Positions 41,606 through 52,159 of a stretch of 64,000 bases of DNA are shown here, piece after piece; the stretch's first letter is position 1, and each line of letters begins with the position of its first letter. The position numbers and the translations under genes were made by a program. The DNA comes from Lumbricus terrestris. Its lineage: Eukaryota > Annelida > Clitellata > Crassiclitellata > Lumbricidae. The notes below the pieces were generated by a model. That model saw nothing but the letters and a program-made list of their open reading frames with translations, did no database searches and was not told the origin of the DNA. The DNA is taken from assembly GCA_949752735.1 (NCBI GenBank), contig OX457052.1, positions 38,326,457-38,390,456 on the forward strand, in the 5' to 3' direction.

Positions 41606-44600
41606 ATGGCGCTGGCAAAAGTCCTTGGATTGGTTTTCATGGTAGTATGCTTCATCGCACTGGCAGATGCATTCATGTATAAGAAAGAAAAGATGCCGAA
41701 CAAATGGCCAGGTTAGTCCCCTCGAGTTACTGAGGCCTGCAGGTGAGTGATTCAGTGAAGGTGTTAGTGAGTGTGTTAGTGTTGAGTTTTTGATCGTGAT
41801 TTGCTTAGAGCATGGGTGAGTGAGTGGGTGAGTGACTCGGTGATTGAGAGGGTTGATCTGTGAGTGGGTCAGTGCATGGTTGAGTGAGCTTCAGTCAGTC
41901 TATTAACTCAGTCACTCAATCTTTGGCGCCGACTCATTAGAAGTCTTGGATGTGAATAATCCAGATAAAAGCTCAGCGAGCCTCGCACCTTCTCACCCAG
42001 AAGAATTCGAAACTTAAATTCAACCTTTTACAGCAAATTTCTATGATCTCACTGTTTTTCGCACAACATTTTGAGTTCAAGTTCAACGCAAAGCTCCTCA
42101 ATGGCGATGTAGTATATAAAAACATTTTCCAGGAGTAAACACAAGCACCATGATACAGGAGCAAAAGTCGTCGCCTGTGCATTACGCACACAACCGATGA
42201 CTGACTGGTAGATAGACTGTCCACCTGTCAGAGAGTCACTGATTGGGTGAATGAGTTTGTAACTAAGTCATATTAGTAAATGATTGAGTGATGATGTCGC
42301 AGAGAATGAGCATGTTAAGTTTTCCTATTTGATAAATTTTCAATTGGCCTTTGATTATGCTCTCTACTTCTCGATTCTCTGCTCTCTCTGCTCTCTCTGC
42401 TCTCTCTCTCTCTCTCTCTTTCTGTCTCTGTCTCTGTCTCTTTCTCTGTCGGTCTGTCTGTGTGTGTCTGTGTGTGTGTGTGTCTCTCTCTCTCCTTCTG
42501 CTCGCTCTACACTGTTCTATATGGCATTATTATCTCGTCTTCCTTCGCTCATCTCAAAACCTGCCTCTTTTCAAAAAGCTCTGCCCACAGGGAGTCTTTC
42601 TGAACGGTTCAACCCACTGAAGGCACTTTAAAAATGTTTAAATACAAATCTGGGTGAATACGAAGGTTTTGGGTCTAGACAAACACGAAAATGGGAAAGA
42701 AACCAATGATTTCTCTCATGAGTTGATATGGGTTAAATACATTACAACAGCCTTCATTTGCAGAACAAAATAAAAAGAAATATGTTTATCTTAATGTCGT
42801 TTGCTTTTGTTTACATGAGTCTAAGAATTTTCAGCAGTATTAGTGTGGTTGCTTATTCTACATGTAGCAAGCGATGCGGAATTGGAGCAATTGGGCTTAC
42901 TCGTCGCGATTTCAGCTCTTCTCCAGCAGAAGTCAACTCTTCCGGTTATTGTGGGACAGAGCAATGGGTGCAAGTGCACTGACTACACGTGCAAATGTTG
43001 TGTGAATATAGATATAAAAATCATCAGTACCGAATGCAAGTATCCGGCAGCAATCTATACTTATTTAATTCCGAACCTTTATTTAGCGCCCTTCTATAAA
43101 ATTAATCATCTCCTCATCGAGGAGAGACTTTCTCAGACTTAGGCCAAGCAACTTCTCGTGAGGAACTGCAGAAGCGACATCCTTGGTGTGTCTCTAGAAA
43201 ATAATGTGTGGCGAACAAGTGGGATGAACGAATGGAGGCAAAGTTTTAATTGTGATGAGGAAATGAACATCAGCATGAGAAACAAGTTGGTTCCCTATTT
43301 AACAACCGAACCAGAGATGACCTGACAGGGTATACAAAACAGTGAACGAAAGAGAAATAGTGGCAAAGATCGAGGAAATTCCTTAACGACCATTCAAGCG
43401 TAGCCTATGCGCCCAAGACTCGGATGCGTTTGCTTTTTACAATTTCAATTCATGATATAGGCCTATTATTTTATTATATTATATTCCTCACAAGCTACGT
43501 TCTGAGCTTCTTGGCCTTTCTCTTCCCCTGTTTCGTAAACGCCTGAAGACTATACTATTTGTTAGCGGGAGCACAAGCTTGAGTCGGGAGCGCCACTGAA
43601 TCTGTGAGCGGCGCTATATAAATGTTTCAATTACAATTACAATTACAATTATTAATATGGGTCATTTTCAATAAAAAAGAGTCATAATTTATTTTTTATA
43701 GCTAATCGAGGTGTAGGATATCCATACTTTATGGTGAATGAAGCTGTTTGTTTGACACATACATTCACCTCAAATTTTAAATTTCAGTTTGTCCCAATAA
43801 TTTAGCCTACTTTTAATGTTTCATATTTCTTTCTATTACACAATTTTTAAATTCTGATCTGTGTCATAGGCTACAGATTCGGATGGGATTTTGTTCAGCG
43901 TTGTAAATGATATTTTGGATATTTTATTGACTAGGTTGCTTGGCCTTGTCCTACCGTCCATCCGATTTATCTGTTACAATCGCTCTAACATTCGGGAGCA
44001 TGAGTATCATCGAGAAGACATTCTCCGGTGAGTAAGCTTGCATTCACAAGACGAAGTGCGTTCTATGCGATATGACGCGGTCTAGTTTTAGCACAGGATT
44101 TCATTTTCAAATGAAACTCAACTTGCAATTGAAAAATATTTTGGAAGATGTTCCTAATAATGGCAATGCACTGTATGGCACGACGAGCTCAAGGACACAA
44201 TCCGAACAAAGGTTGACTAAGTTTACCATTCTGCAGATGACGCTTAGAAAAGGAGAAGCTGGACGTGATGTGAGCTTGGCATGGCTACCATACGGAAAAA
44301 ATGTTGCAAACTAATCAATTGCGTAATTATTATTTAGACATGCACACATGGGCGTAGACCTGGGCGGAGACTTGGGGGGGAGGGGCGGAAAGACGCGAGA
44401 TTTTTGGACGGACGAATGGCTGAGTGTCGCCGAAAAACCTCCATCTTTTGCCGGCCAAAATTTCTGGTCGTCCCCCGAAATCTGGGAAAAATTTCTATTT
44501 TCGCCGCCAAAAAAGTTGATGACCTTTTTTTAGTCTTGACGCTCAACGATTGGGGGTACGAATGCATGGGCCGTCCCCCCCCAACGCCTCCATTGGGGGG

Positions 44601-45560
44601 GGGGCCGTCCCCGTAGGTCTCCGCCCATGCATGCACAGTGTTGCACACCGCACAGCTTAGTTCCCATTCAGCATTCGGGTTTTCGTAGAAATCATTCTAC
44701 CGAGACGTAGGCCTATTTAGTTCGTCAATTATTAGTGTCTGATTTTTATGACGCCATGGGCATGGACCGCAGTCAGGTCACTTTTTTGCTCTACTGGACG
44801 TCAGTGAAGCTTCTGATGCCGCTGGCCAGTCGAGCTCTTCGGCAACCGGAAGCCTTTTGATTCCGCGAGCTCGCACTTCTATCAGACAGCGCATAGTCTT
44901 TTCGATGTGGGTCCCGCCATTTGGAAAGGAATGGCCCAATTAACCCTGCGATTAATGCCTCGGCTAAACTCCTCTGCTCCTACAAGTCGGTCAAAATATA
45001 CTATTTTTGCTGTGGCTGGGCGATAAGCGCCTCTTGAAGGGAACTATATAAATTATCGAAATTAGACTAATACATTAAATTCAGCTAACGTAATAACTAT
45101 ACCCTCTGAACAATCAACATTGATTTTGTGATTAATGATGGCTAGGCAACATGCGGGTTAGTCTATAAAACTTACAGTGCTTGGATGCACCTTGTAAATG
45201 CTAAACTTATTTGGAACGCTTAATAAGCTTACCTCAACGCTATCCATAGATTGGACTCGGATGTAGCAGTATTGAGGATTGTGTAGCTTTCAATACTTAT
45301 ATTGCTAATCAAAATCCGCATTCATGCTTCTAGCGTCGGATCCGCCTGAGATATGCTTCGATCTGGCGTTGGCAAAGGTCTGTCTGGATTTCTACGGCTT
45401 CAAAGTTGACTCAAGAGCCTTCACCGGATGCGCCAGAATTACTTTCCACGCCTTCTTCTTTAAAGTAGCCGATATTGACATTGGCTGTTTCGAAATTAAA
45501 TTCGCCAAATCTACCGTGCGTCAACTGGCTGCCAAGCACAATGGATTTCCATGGAAATGA
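41606..45560 (+). CDS. Gene C: intact secreted DUF4773-like protein
   Basis: Four coding exons, 41606-41711, 42868-43026, 43935-44027 and 45334-45560, all phase 1, give 194 residues. Exon 1: signal peptide MALAKVLGLVFMVVCFIALA, with likely cleavage after ADA. Exon 2: CKCTDYTCKCC. Exon 3: CLALSYRPSDLSV, 93 bp like its counterparts in A, A-prime and D. Exon 4: SASDPPEICFD, VCLDFYGFKV, FTGCAR and IGCFEIKF. The cysteine spacing and the (S)AxxPPxxC segment match DUF4773 as I recall it, a family known mainly from insects and of unknown function. The length suits a small secreted protein. Acceptors are CTACAG-like or TAG; donors are G|GTTAGT, A|GTACCG (weak), G|GTGAGT. Poly(A) signal at 45748. The AA|GTATCC site at 43040 is a conserved alternative donor but breaks the phase. 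Confidence 0.85.
41712..41930. repeat. TGAG-rich intron repeat, gene C
   Basis: Begins at the GTTAGT donor and continues with GTGAGTG/GGGTGAGTGAG repeats, shorter than in the other copies. Confidence 0.75.
42380..42640. repeat. TC/TG-rich microsatellite and LINE tail remnant in gene C intron 1
   Basis: TC and TGTG runs at 42380-42495 are followed by a decayed tail (TCTTTCTGAACGGTTCAACC) that also occurs at about 14437-14480 in gene B. The insertion therefore predates the split of B and C. Confidence 0.6.
43440..43655 (+). mobile_element. LINE 3-prime end with (AATTAC)n tail
   Basis: The sequence ends GAGCGGCGCTATATAAATGT followed by (TTCAATTAC)-type repeats at 43627-43652, the usual 3-prime end of a CR1/L2-like LINE in this window. 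It lies in intron 2 of gene C. Confidence 0.6.
44340..44640. mobile_element. Short inverted-repeat element (MITE-like)
   Basis: The left end CATGGGCGTAGACCTGGGCG and the right end (reverse complement) CATGGGCGGAGACCTACGGG form imperfect terminal inverted repeats, enclosing G- and C-runs. It lies in the last intron of gene C. The target duplication is unclear. Confidence 0.5.
44750..45065 (+). mobile_element. LINE 3-prime end fragment
   Basis: A decayed polyprotein tail (FDVGPAIWKGM, TLRLMPRLNSSA) followed by AAGGGAACTATATAAATTAT, similar to the GGCGCTATATAAATG end at 43610. Located in the last intron of gene C. Confidence 0.5.
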
Positions 45561-45747
45561 TCATTTACTCGGACGACTAAGCTTATAATACAAGAATTAA
45601 AAGCTATCGGAATTTCCACTGAATTTTAAGACTATATATAGGGCCCACTAGTCTTGATCTGCTATGGGTGTGTCTCTTTTTTAAATTAGCTCTTGCACAA
45701 GCTCTTAATTAATCTTTGAATTTAATAATTACGGTCAATCACAATTA

Positions 45748-45753
45748 AATAAA
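45748..45753 (+). terminator. Polyadenylation signal of gene C
   Basis: AATAAA 188 bp after the stop codon. The surrounding GGCATGATGTTCAACCACGG is conserved near the poly(A) signals of gene A and the orphan exon. Confidence 0.65.
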
Positions 45754-46184
45754 AGGCATGATGTTCAACCACGGTGTCAATTTGTGGCTGAAAGTGTGTT
45801 TTTAACAACGCTTAGCACATTAGAGTTACCTACATGTATACGGTATATTTCCTGACATTTCACTATCTCATGATTCCGGTAGACAAGCTGGTTGTACAAC
45901 CAGAAACACTCGTTTTAAGTGTTGAGAATGGCTGGCTTCGACTGAAAACTTTCGAGTAGACACGTCATTGATAGTGATTTAGCCCGCTTTAGCATTTAGT
46001 TATGAAAATTAGGCCTATGTCTTAGACTTATAGTAGTTCGTGATCTGCAAACTGTTTCAAACCCAATCAAGTCATAGACAGACAGCCCAAGTGCAGGTGC
46101 TCTACTCTCTAGTGTCCGCAGCAATTGACTCGTGCTCTTTCTCTGGTTCAACTATACCTTGACTGTATTCAGCAGCCATATAAA
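45754..46184. other. Intergenic stretch with nothing recognised
   Basis: After the gene C poly(A) signal the sequence shows no repeat ends or convincing frames until the purine-rich microsatellite begins. Confidence 0.4.
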
Positions 46185-46685
46185 ACGACTGAGACAGACA
46201 GCCAGGGAGACCGACAGACAGACAGAGACAGACAGACAGAGACAAACAAAAACAAACAGAGACAGACAGAGACAGACAGAGACAGGCAGAGACAAACAGA
46301 GACAAACAGAGACAAACAGACACAGACAGACACAGACAGAGACAGACATAGAGAAAGAGAGATACAGCCAGACAGAAACAGACAGAGAGACTGAGAGACA
46401 GACAGACAAACAGACAGAGAAAGATAGAAAGAGATAGAGAGACAGACAGACAGACAGAGACAGAAACAGACAGAGAGAGAGACTGAGAGACAGACAGAGA
46501 AAGAAAGACACAAAGAGAGAGAAAGAGAGATAGGGAGAAAGAGATATAGACAGACAGACTGACATAGAAAGAATGAAAGAAGGAGAGAAAGAGAGGCAGA
46601 GAGACAGACAGAGAGAGAATGAGAGACAGACAGACATAGAAAGAAAGACAGACAGAGAGACAAAAAGAGAGAGAGGGAGAGCGAA
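46185..46685. repeat. 500-bp (GACA)n/(GAGA)n purine-rich microsatellite
   Basis: The plus strand is almost free of T for about 500 bp, with CAGACAGAGA-type units. Long Ser/Leu/Cys or Thr/Asp/Arg frames across it on either strand are artefacts. Confidence 0.95.
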
Positions 46686-47076
46686 ACAATAATTATTGGG
46701 AAAAGCCTAGGGGTGGCAACCACCCCCTCCTTGGTAGCCCGAGTGTTAATAATCTTCGTCGAGTCGCAAGAAATTAAGTCCAATAAAATCCTGTTCACGT
46801 CTACATGTAGAAGTCAGACGGTTCTGTCATAGGCGCCCTTGTAGCGGTATGGCTGCGTTACGGCGCCATATAAATTGTCGTTATTATTATTATTATTATT
46901 ATTTATTCATGGAGCTGCCTTTGCACGAGACGATGGCAGGCCACGACATTGACCAATCATTGCGTCCATCTCAGGGCAGGTGTCACGAAATAGAGTATAC
47001 CACTATACCTCGTATTAATTGTATGTTCAAAAATGTGCATTGGACGTGGCCCCCATTAGGATTCAACAAACTTGAA

Positions 47077-47337
47077 TTACCAACAGCAAACGACAATAAT
47101 AATGTTTATATCACATTTTTTTACTGCATGTGCACGTAACAAACGCTTAAAATGTGCAAAGGCGAGGTGGGTCTTAAGATACGGTGGCAGTATTATGATA
47201 GAAAATTTGCGTGTATTAGTCCTCGGATAGATGCTTAATATGTAGTCACTTTTACTTCTAGTTATATTGAGATGCTCCACTTTGCTGAAGTAAGATGCAA
47301 AGCAAGGCGGTAGGAGGCCATTATGGAATTTATACAA
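47077..47337 (-). mobile_element. LINE C-terminal fragment
   Basis: The minus-strand frame starts MYKFHNGLLPPCFASYF and continues NITRSKSDYILS, the usual C-terminal segment after the RT of CR1-like LINEs. It ends in host-like A+T-rich sequence and is truncated at both ends. Confidence 0.65.
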
Positions 47338-47448
47338 TGTATAGTCTCAATAGGTCGAGAACGATTTTGAATGCAGACAAAATATATGTTATACACAATA
47401 TAATGTGGAGAGCTTTATTATACTGGCGGATAGGTTGTTCAATTTTAG

Positions 47449-48048
47449 GTGAAACCATTAATAAAAACCATTAATAATAAGTCGCGAGAGATGCTGGTTA
47501 CTCGCAGTCGCATCCAGTACACTCCTGATCTGATCTCCGGAGTTCAGAGGGTCAATTCGATGAAAATCTTGGGTGTGACCTTCCGTAGTGATCTACGAGC
47601 TTCGGGGCATGTCGACGAGGTGCTTGAGGCATGCTCTCGCTCACTCTACGCCCTGAGGGTTTTGAGGACTCATGGCCTGCCTGCTGACGCCTTACACGTG
47701 GTAACGAAGGCCACAACTGTTGCCCGCCTAATGTACGCCGCCCCTGCCTGGTGGGGGTCTACTACGGAAGGAGATCGGTCGCGCTTGGATCGTTTCTTGC
47801 GCCGAATCCAGCGGATGGGATTTCTACCTCATGCCTCGCCCTCTGCTGCTGATATAGTTGAGGAATCTGACGAGCGCTTGCTCCGCGCCGTCATATGGAA
47901 CAGTTGCCATGTCCTTCGCGACCAATTTCCCCAAATGACCAGTACGGTTTACAACCTTCGACCCCGACGTCATAATTTCCAGCTCCCGCACAAGGACAAT
48001 ATAAACTTTATTTCCAGAGTCCTCTACAAGAACGCTTACAACCATTAA
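47449..48048 (+). mobile_element. LINE reverse-transcriptase C-terminal fragment
   Basis: About 199 residues with SMKILGVTFRSDLRASGHV, ATTVARLMYAAPAWWG and LRPRRHNFQLP, the thumb and C-terminal region of a non-LTR RT. The RT palm is missing. The frame is open to its stop, so the fragment is not old. Confidence 0.8.
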
Positions 48049-48189
48049 ATCATTCAATCTCATTAACAATGATCTTTTTAGTAAGACTTTTTAATTTCAT
48101 TTTATGATGTTTGTCTCTCTTGATGTCACCATGTAACCAGGCTGCGGTGTGCCAACCTGGACGTTTTTCACGAATTAAACGAATATCAA

Positions 48190-51052
48190 TACTTGGGAAA
48201 AGTAATGATGTCAGTACTGACAGAAAGACTAAGAGGGAAGACGGAGGAGTACATGGCAGACGAACAGGCAGGGTTCAGAAAAGATAGAAGTACGGTACAA
48301 CAAATACTGACACTGAGACTGATAGGGGAAAAAGCGAGGAGAAAAAACAGCAAAATATACAACTGCTTTGTGGATTTCAGCAAGGCCTTCGACAGCATAG
48401 ACCAGAGCACAACATGGGCGGCCATGGAATCGTTCGGGGTGGACAAGAGGCTGACACGCCTGCTAAAGGAAATAAACGGAAACGCGACAGCAGCAGTACG
48501 GATAGGGAGCGAAAAGGGAAACTGGTTCAAAACAAGAAGAGGCACGAGACAAGGAGACCCAATATCCCCAAGCTCCTTCATCATTCTGTTGGAAAGAGTC
48601 TTGGACAAGATAAGAGATAAAGAAGATGGGGTAGTAATAAGCGGCACAAATATCAACAACCTATGTTTCGCAGATGATATCGACTTGATCGAAAGAGACG
48701 AGGACCGGTGTGGCATGAAATCTTGTCCGGCATGAAATTGTGTCCGGCTCCGCCCACTTCCGTTGTCAGGACAGTATTTCATACGGCATACGTATGAGAT
48801 ATTGTCCGGCATGAAATCTTGTCCAGCATGAAATGAACACGACTTCGCCTACTTTCTTTGTTGAAACAGTATTTCCTACTATTACCATATAAATTATCAG
48901 CGTAAAATATCTTACTAACGTAATTTCAATAATATAATTTTATATGGGACGGGAAATCATGGATGTAAACAGTTGAATTATTGTTTTAATGTGCGATGCT
49001 TGTTGTTGCGACCACGATTACGCTAGTTCTATATTTAGAAAGAAATTCCCATGCGGAACGTGGCGAACTGGCGATGAGTTGAGGCCTGTGTAAATAAGTA
49101 AGATCGCTTCAAGAGCATAGAAAGAAGTTCTAAAACCTTCAAAAATTAGATTGTCCACTTATCCATTAGTTCTCGGTTCTGTTATTGGCGCCCAGTTGTT
49201 ATAGCTGTAGACTTCTACGTGTGAATGTATAGTTTGCACGCTGTTGATCAACTGGGCTGCTGATACTTGAAATATGTATTCCAAGTATCAAGTAGGCCTA
49301 CTGATATTAGGCATATGCTTGATTAGCTTGAAATCCTGCCATGCATGGCTACCTATCGCTACACGCATCCACTGCCTACAATCTTTACAAGATCGATCAT
49401 CTTTCAGATTTCCAGAGCACTGGTGGGATCGAAAAGCCTCTATAAAACCTCTAAAAACTATGCGTCAAAGCCGCTAAACGCATCCTCATATCGATGATTA
49501 GGCCTATAATGTTCTGCTGATTTCTTCATCTTTTAATTGTTCCCAGAATTATGGCATATAGGGTAGGCTACTTCTCTTGTCCAACATCGGACGTTTACTG
49601 TGGTTGGTCCTCCCATATGGAAAGACTTTTCCGCACTAAGGGCCAAACTAGCGGCACGTTTTTCTGGTCAATTTGTCATTCTTTAAAGCATTAGGCCTAT
49701 TTTCTTTTCCTTGGGATCCGCGTTTTCGTGCTGAGGCGACTATGAGAGTCATTCTTCGAGAAGCGCTATAGGCCTATAGGGTAGCCTAAATCTATGGACA
49801 CGGCACGATGGTATTGCTGTTGACTGTATAATGCTCATATAGGCTAGGCCTACTACGTACAGCAGCTCTCGAGATAGGCCCTGTTAGCCTAGGCTATCTG
49901 TCTCTGAAATGTGATTATAGCCTACTCATTTTCTAACTTCACACACAATCACTTTCAAATAGCCGTTAAAATAGAATCTATTTCTTCCAATTTTAGGAAA
50001 ACCTAATTTTACTTCAATCCCATAATTTTGGATGATACAGGATTTCGACAAGTAGGCCTTAATTTTAATAATATTAGTTAGGCCTAGCTATGTTATGCTT
50101 TCTATCATTGGTCTTGGTAAGCTGAACAATTATCTTGTCTATTTTGTGTCTTCCCCGGACAAGATCTCATGGTGCTATTAATACTGTAGATTGACAGTAC
50201 TGTTGCTATCTGATGTCATCGATCCCGTGAACCAATGACAAGGCTTTCCGGACATTATTTCATGCCGGACAAGATCTCATGCCCCACCGGCTAGAAACAA
50301 CAGTGCAAGCACTAAACGAAGAAGGAAAAAGATATGGGCTGACTATGAATTTTGAAAAAACAAAAATTCTAGTATTCGGAGAAAAGGACTATAGCAAGAA
50401 GCTAACCATTGACGGAAACCAGCTGGAAAATGTGGAAAAGTTCACATACCTCGGGAGTAACATGACGTATGACCTGGACAACAGAAAGGAAGTATGGACA
50501 AGAATAGCAAAATCTACAGCAGCGCTAAAGGCCATGGACAAGATCTGGAAAAGTAAATCGATAAAAATGGAAACAAAGAAAAAAGTGCTGCAGACATGCA
50601 TCTTCAGTGTAGTACTATATGGATGCGAGTCCTGGACAATAACGAAGGAGATAGAACAAAGGCTATTGACTTTTGAAAGAAATTGCTACCGAAAGATTCT
50701 GGGAATAGACCGGACACAGAAAGTATCGAACGCAGAGCTTTACAAACGAATACGCCAGAAGGAGAACATAATGCAGAAGCTGATCGGAAGAAAGCTGAGG
50801 CTTTTTGGGCACATCTGCAGGATGAAGGTCGATAGGAAAATAAAAACGCTGATGTTTGACAGGATGGGGAGGACAAATCAAAGAGGGAGACCGCATAGGG
50901 AGTGGCTGGACGACATCACCAGGTGGGGGAGAGCATCACTACAAGAGCTAAGCCACGCGGCGATGGACAGGGTTCGATGGAGGAGCTTGATGAAGACGGC
51001 AGTATACACCTACGGGCGCTGAGCCCATGGTTCCTGATGATGATGATGATGA
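48190..51052 (+). mobile_element. RTE-type LINE, 5-prime truncated and interrupted
   Basis: 48193-48704 encodes RT with FVDFSKAFDSID (motif A), GTRQGDPISP (motif B) and FADDIDLIE (motif C). The same frame resumes at 50291 with NFEKTKILVFG, FTYLGSNM, LYGCESWTI, FGHICRMK and RGRPHREWLDDI, and stops at 51022. A (ATG)n tail follows (51036-51052). Removing 48709-50286 plus one CCGG copy joins the two halves in frame without a stop, so the insertion is secondary. No endonuclease domain is present. Confidence 0.88.
48709..50286. mobile_element. 1.58-kb non-autonomous DNA transposon with CCGG TSD
   Basis: Inverted ends TGTGGCATGAAATCTTGTCC and TGGGGCATGAGATCTTGTCC extend about 30 bp. CCGG flanks both sides (48705-48708 and 50287-50290). 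Subterminal copies of GACAAGATCTCATG or GTCCGGCATGAAAT lie inside both ends. No transposase frame is present. TG..CA ends with a CCGG duplication remind me of Ginger-type elements, but that assignment is only a suggestion. Confidence 0.85.
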
Positions 51053-51895
51053 GGTTGTTCAAATGAGAATGTTACGCAAAAAAATTAGATCGCTAGCTCA
51101 CTTATTCAAATTTTAGCGCCAATATCCGTGACGTCATCAAATTCGTGCCATGTAAACGTCCAGTCATATAGGCTGAAATGAGCATTTTACGACCATCATT
51201 GTCAATCGACACATAATTAGTAAATTAATACAAATTATCTTTTAGTATTTAATAATGTTTCCTTTACTCTTCATAACAGCTTCAAGTCGATTAGACATCG
51301 AGCCAATTAGATTTCTCAGAGTTGTCAGAGGTATCTATGTCCATGCCTTAGACTAGCCTACTTAGTCTACGAAGCCGACGTTTGGGGTTCGGGATCGGCA
51401 TAAATCAAAACTAAAACAAAAATATCAATGGATACATCTCACCGGAGGACTGGCCGCCTAATTCGCCGGATTTGTCACCAATAGATAGGTTAATGTTTGG
51501 AGTATTATGGCTGCAACTGAGGTACTTGGAACGTTAGTAAATGCTGAAAAATATAAACAGGTTTTTGTGGGAAATTAAAAATGTTATTTGGGGGTCCATA
51601 TCACCCCACTAATGTCGATTTATCTATTTTCTACATTTGTCTCCGCCCTCTTTACGGTGAGAAGCACTGCTTCACTTAACTGAAGAGACACGGCTTTTTA
51701 CATCTGATTGAGGTTTATATTTGGAAATTTTAGGTCTGCTTTCTCCCTTTTTAAGCATAAACACTTTTAACAACGCGTTTTCCGCGGTTAAGTTTAGTCC
51801 TCTATGGTGAACAGTTAGTGAGCACTGTGCTGTGCAGAACAGGTCTCGACTATTTCTGTTAGTTGAAGGTTTCACTTCAAATTTTACATACATAC
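51053..51895. other. Intergenic stretch with a mariner transposase relic
   Basis: 51450-51495 encodes DWPPNSPDLSPID, the catalytic region of a Tc1/mariner transposase, followed by RLMFGVLWLQ in the next frame-consistent stretch. Upstream and downstream are decayed. The remainder has no recognisable feature. Confidence 0.6.
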
Positions 51896-52137
51896 GTCGT
51901 TAAATGTCACATTAGATGTGTCTGAAATGGAGTTGTCCATCTCTGAAGGCAAAAACATTGCTGCTGGCCCTGGAAACTCTTCCAGTTGGTTGAGTAGCGT
52001 AGACATAGGCAATAGATCCAATGATATTGCCGGTCTATTAAGCTTCCCAACTTTGGGGATATGGGGCCTACCAGACGCATCTTTCTGTACATTGAGTGGC
52101 ACATACGATGGATCCAGCGCCTCCTCAAGGAATTGAT
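51896..52137 (-). other. Candidate orphan coding exon, unknown family
   Basis: The minus strand has an open frame of 80 codons (SYVPLNVQKDASGRPHIPKV ... AISLDLLPMSTLL) between a TATAG acceptor with an upstream TAACTGA-like branch sequence and a GTATGTA donor (phase 1 in, phase 0 out). Its composition looks like real protein. I do not recognise it, and no partner exon is visible; it could also be transposon-derived. Confidence 0.3.
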
Positions 52138-52159
52138 CTATACCAATATCAGTTAATCA

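Noticed and set aside
46102..46798. Several Ser/Leu/Cys-rich frames of 160-209 residues
   Set aside because: All frames of the GACA/GAGA purine repeat stay open; composition is purely repeat-driven.
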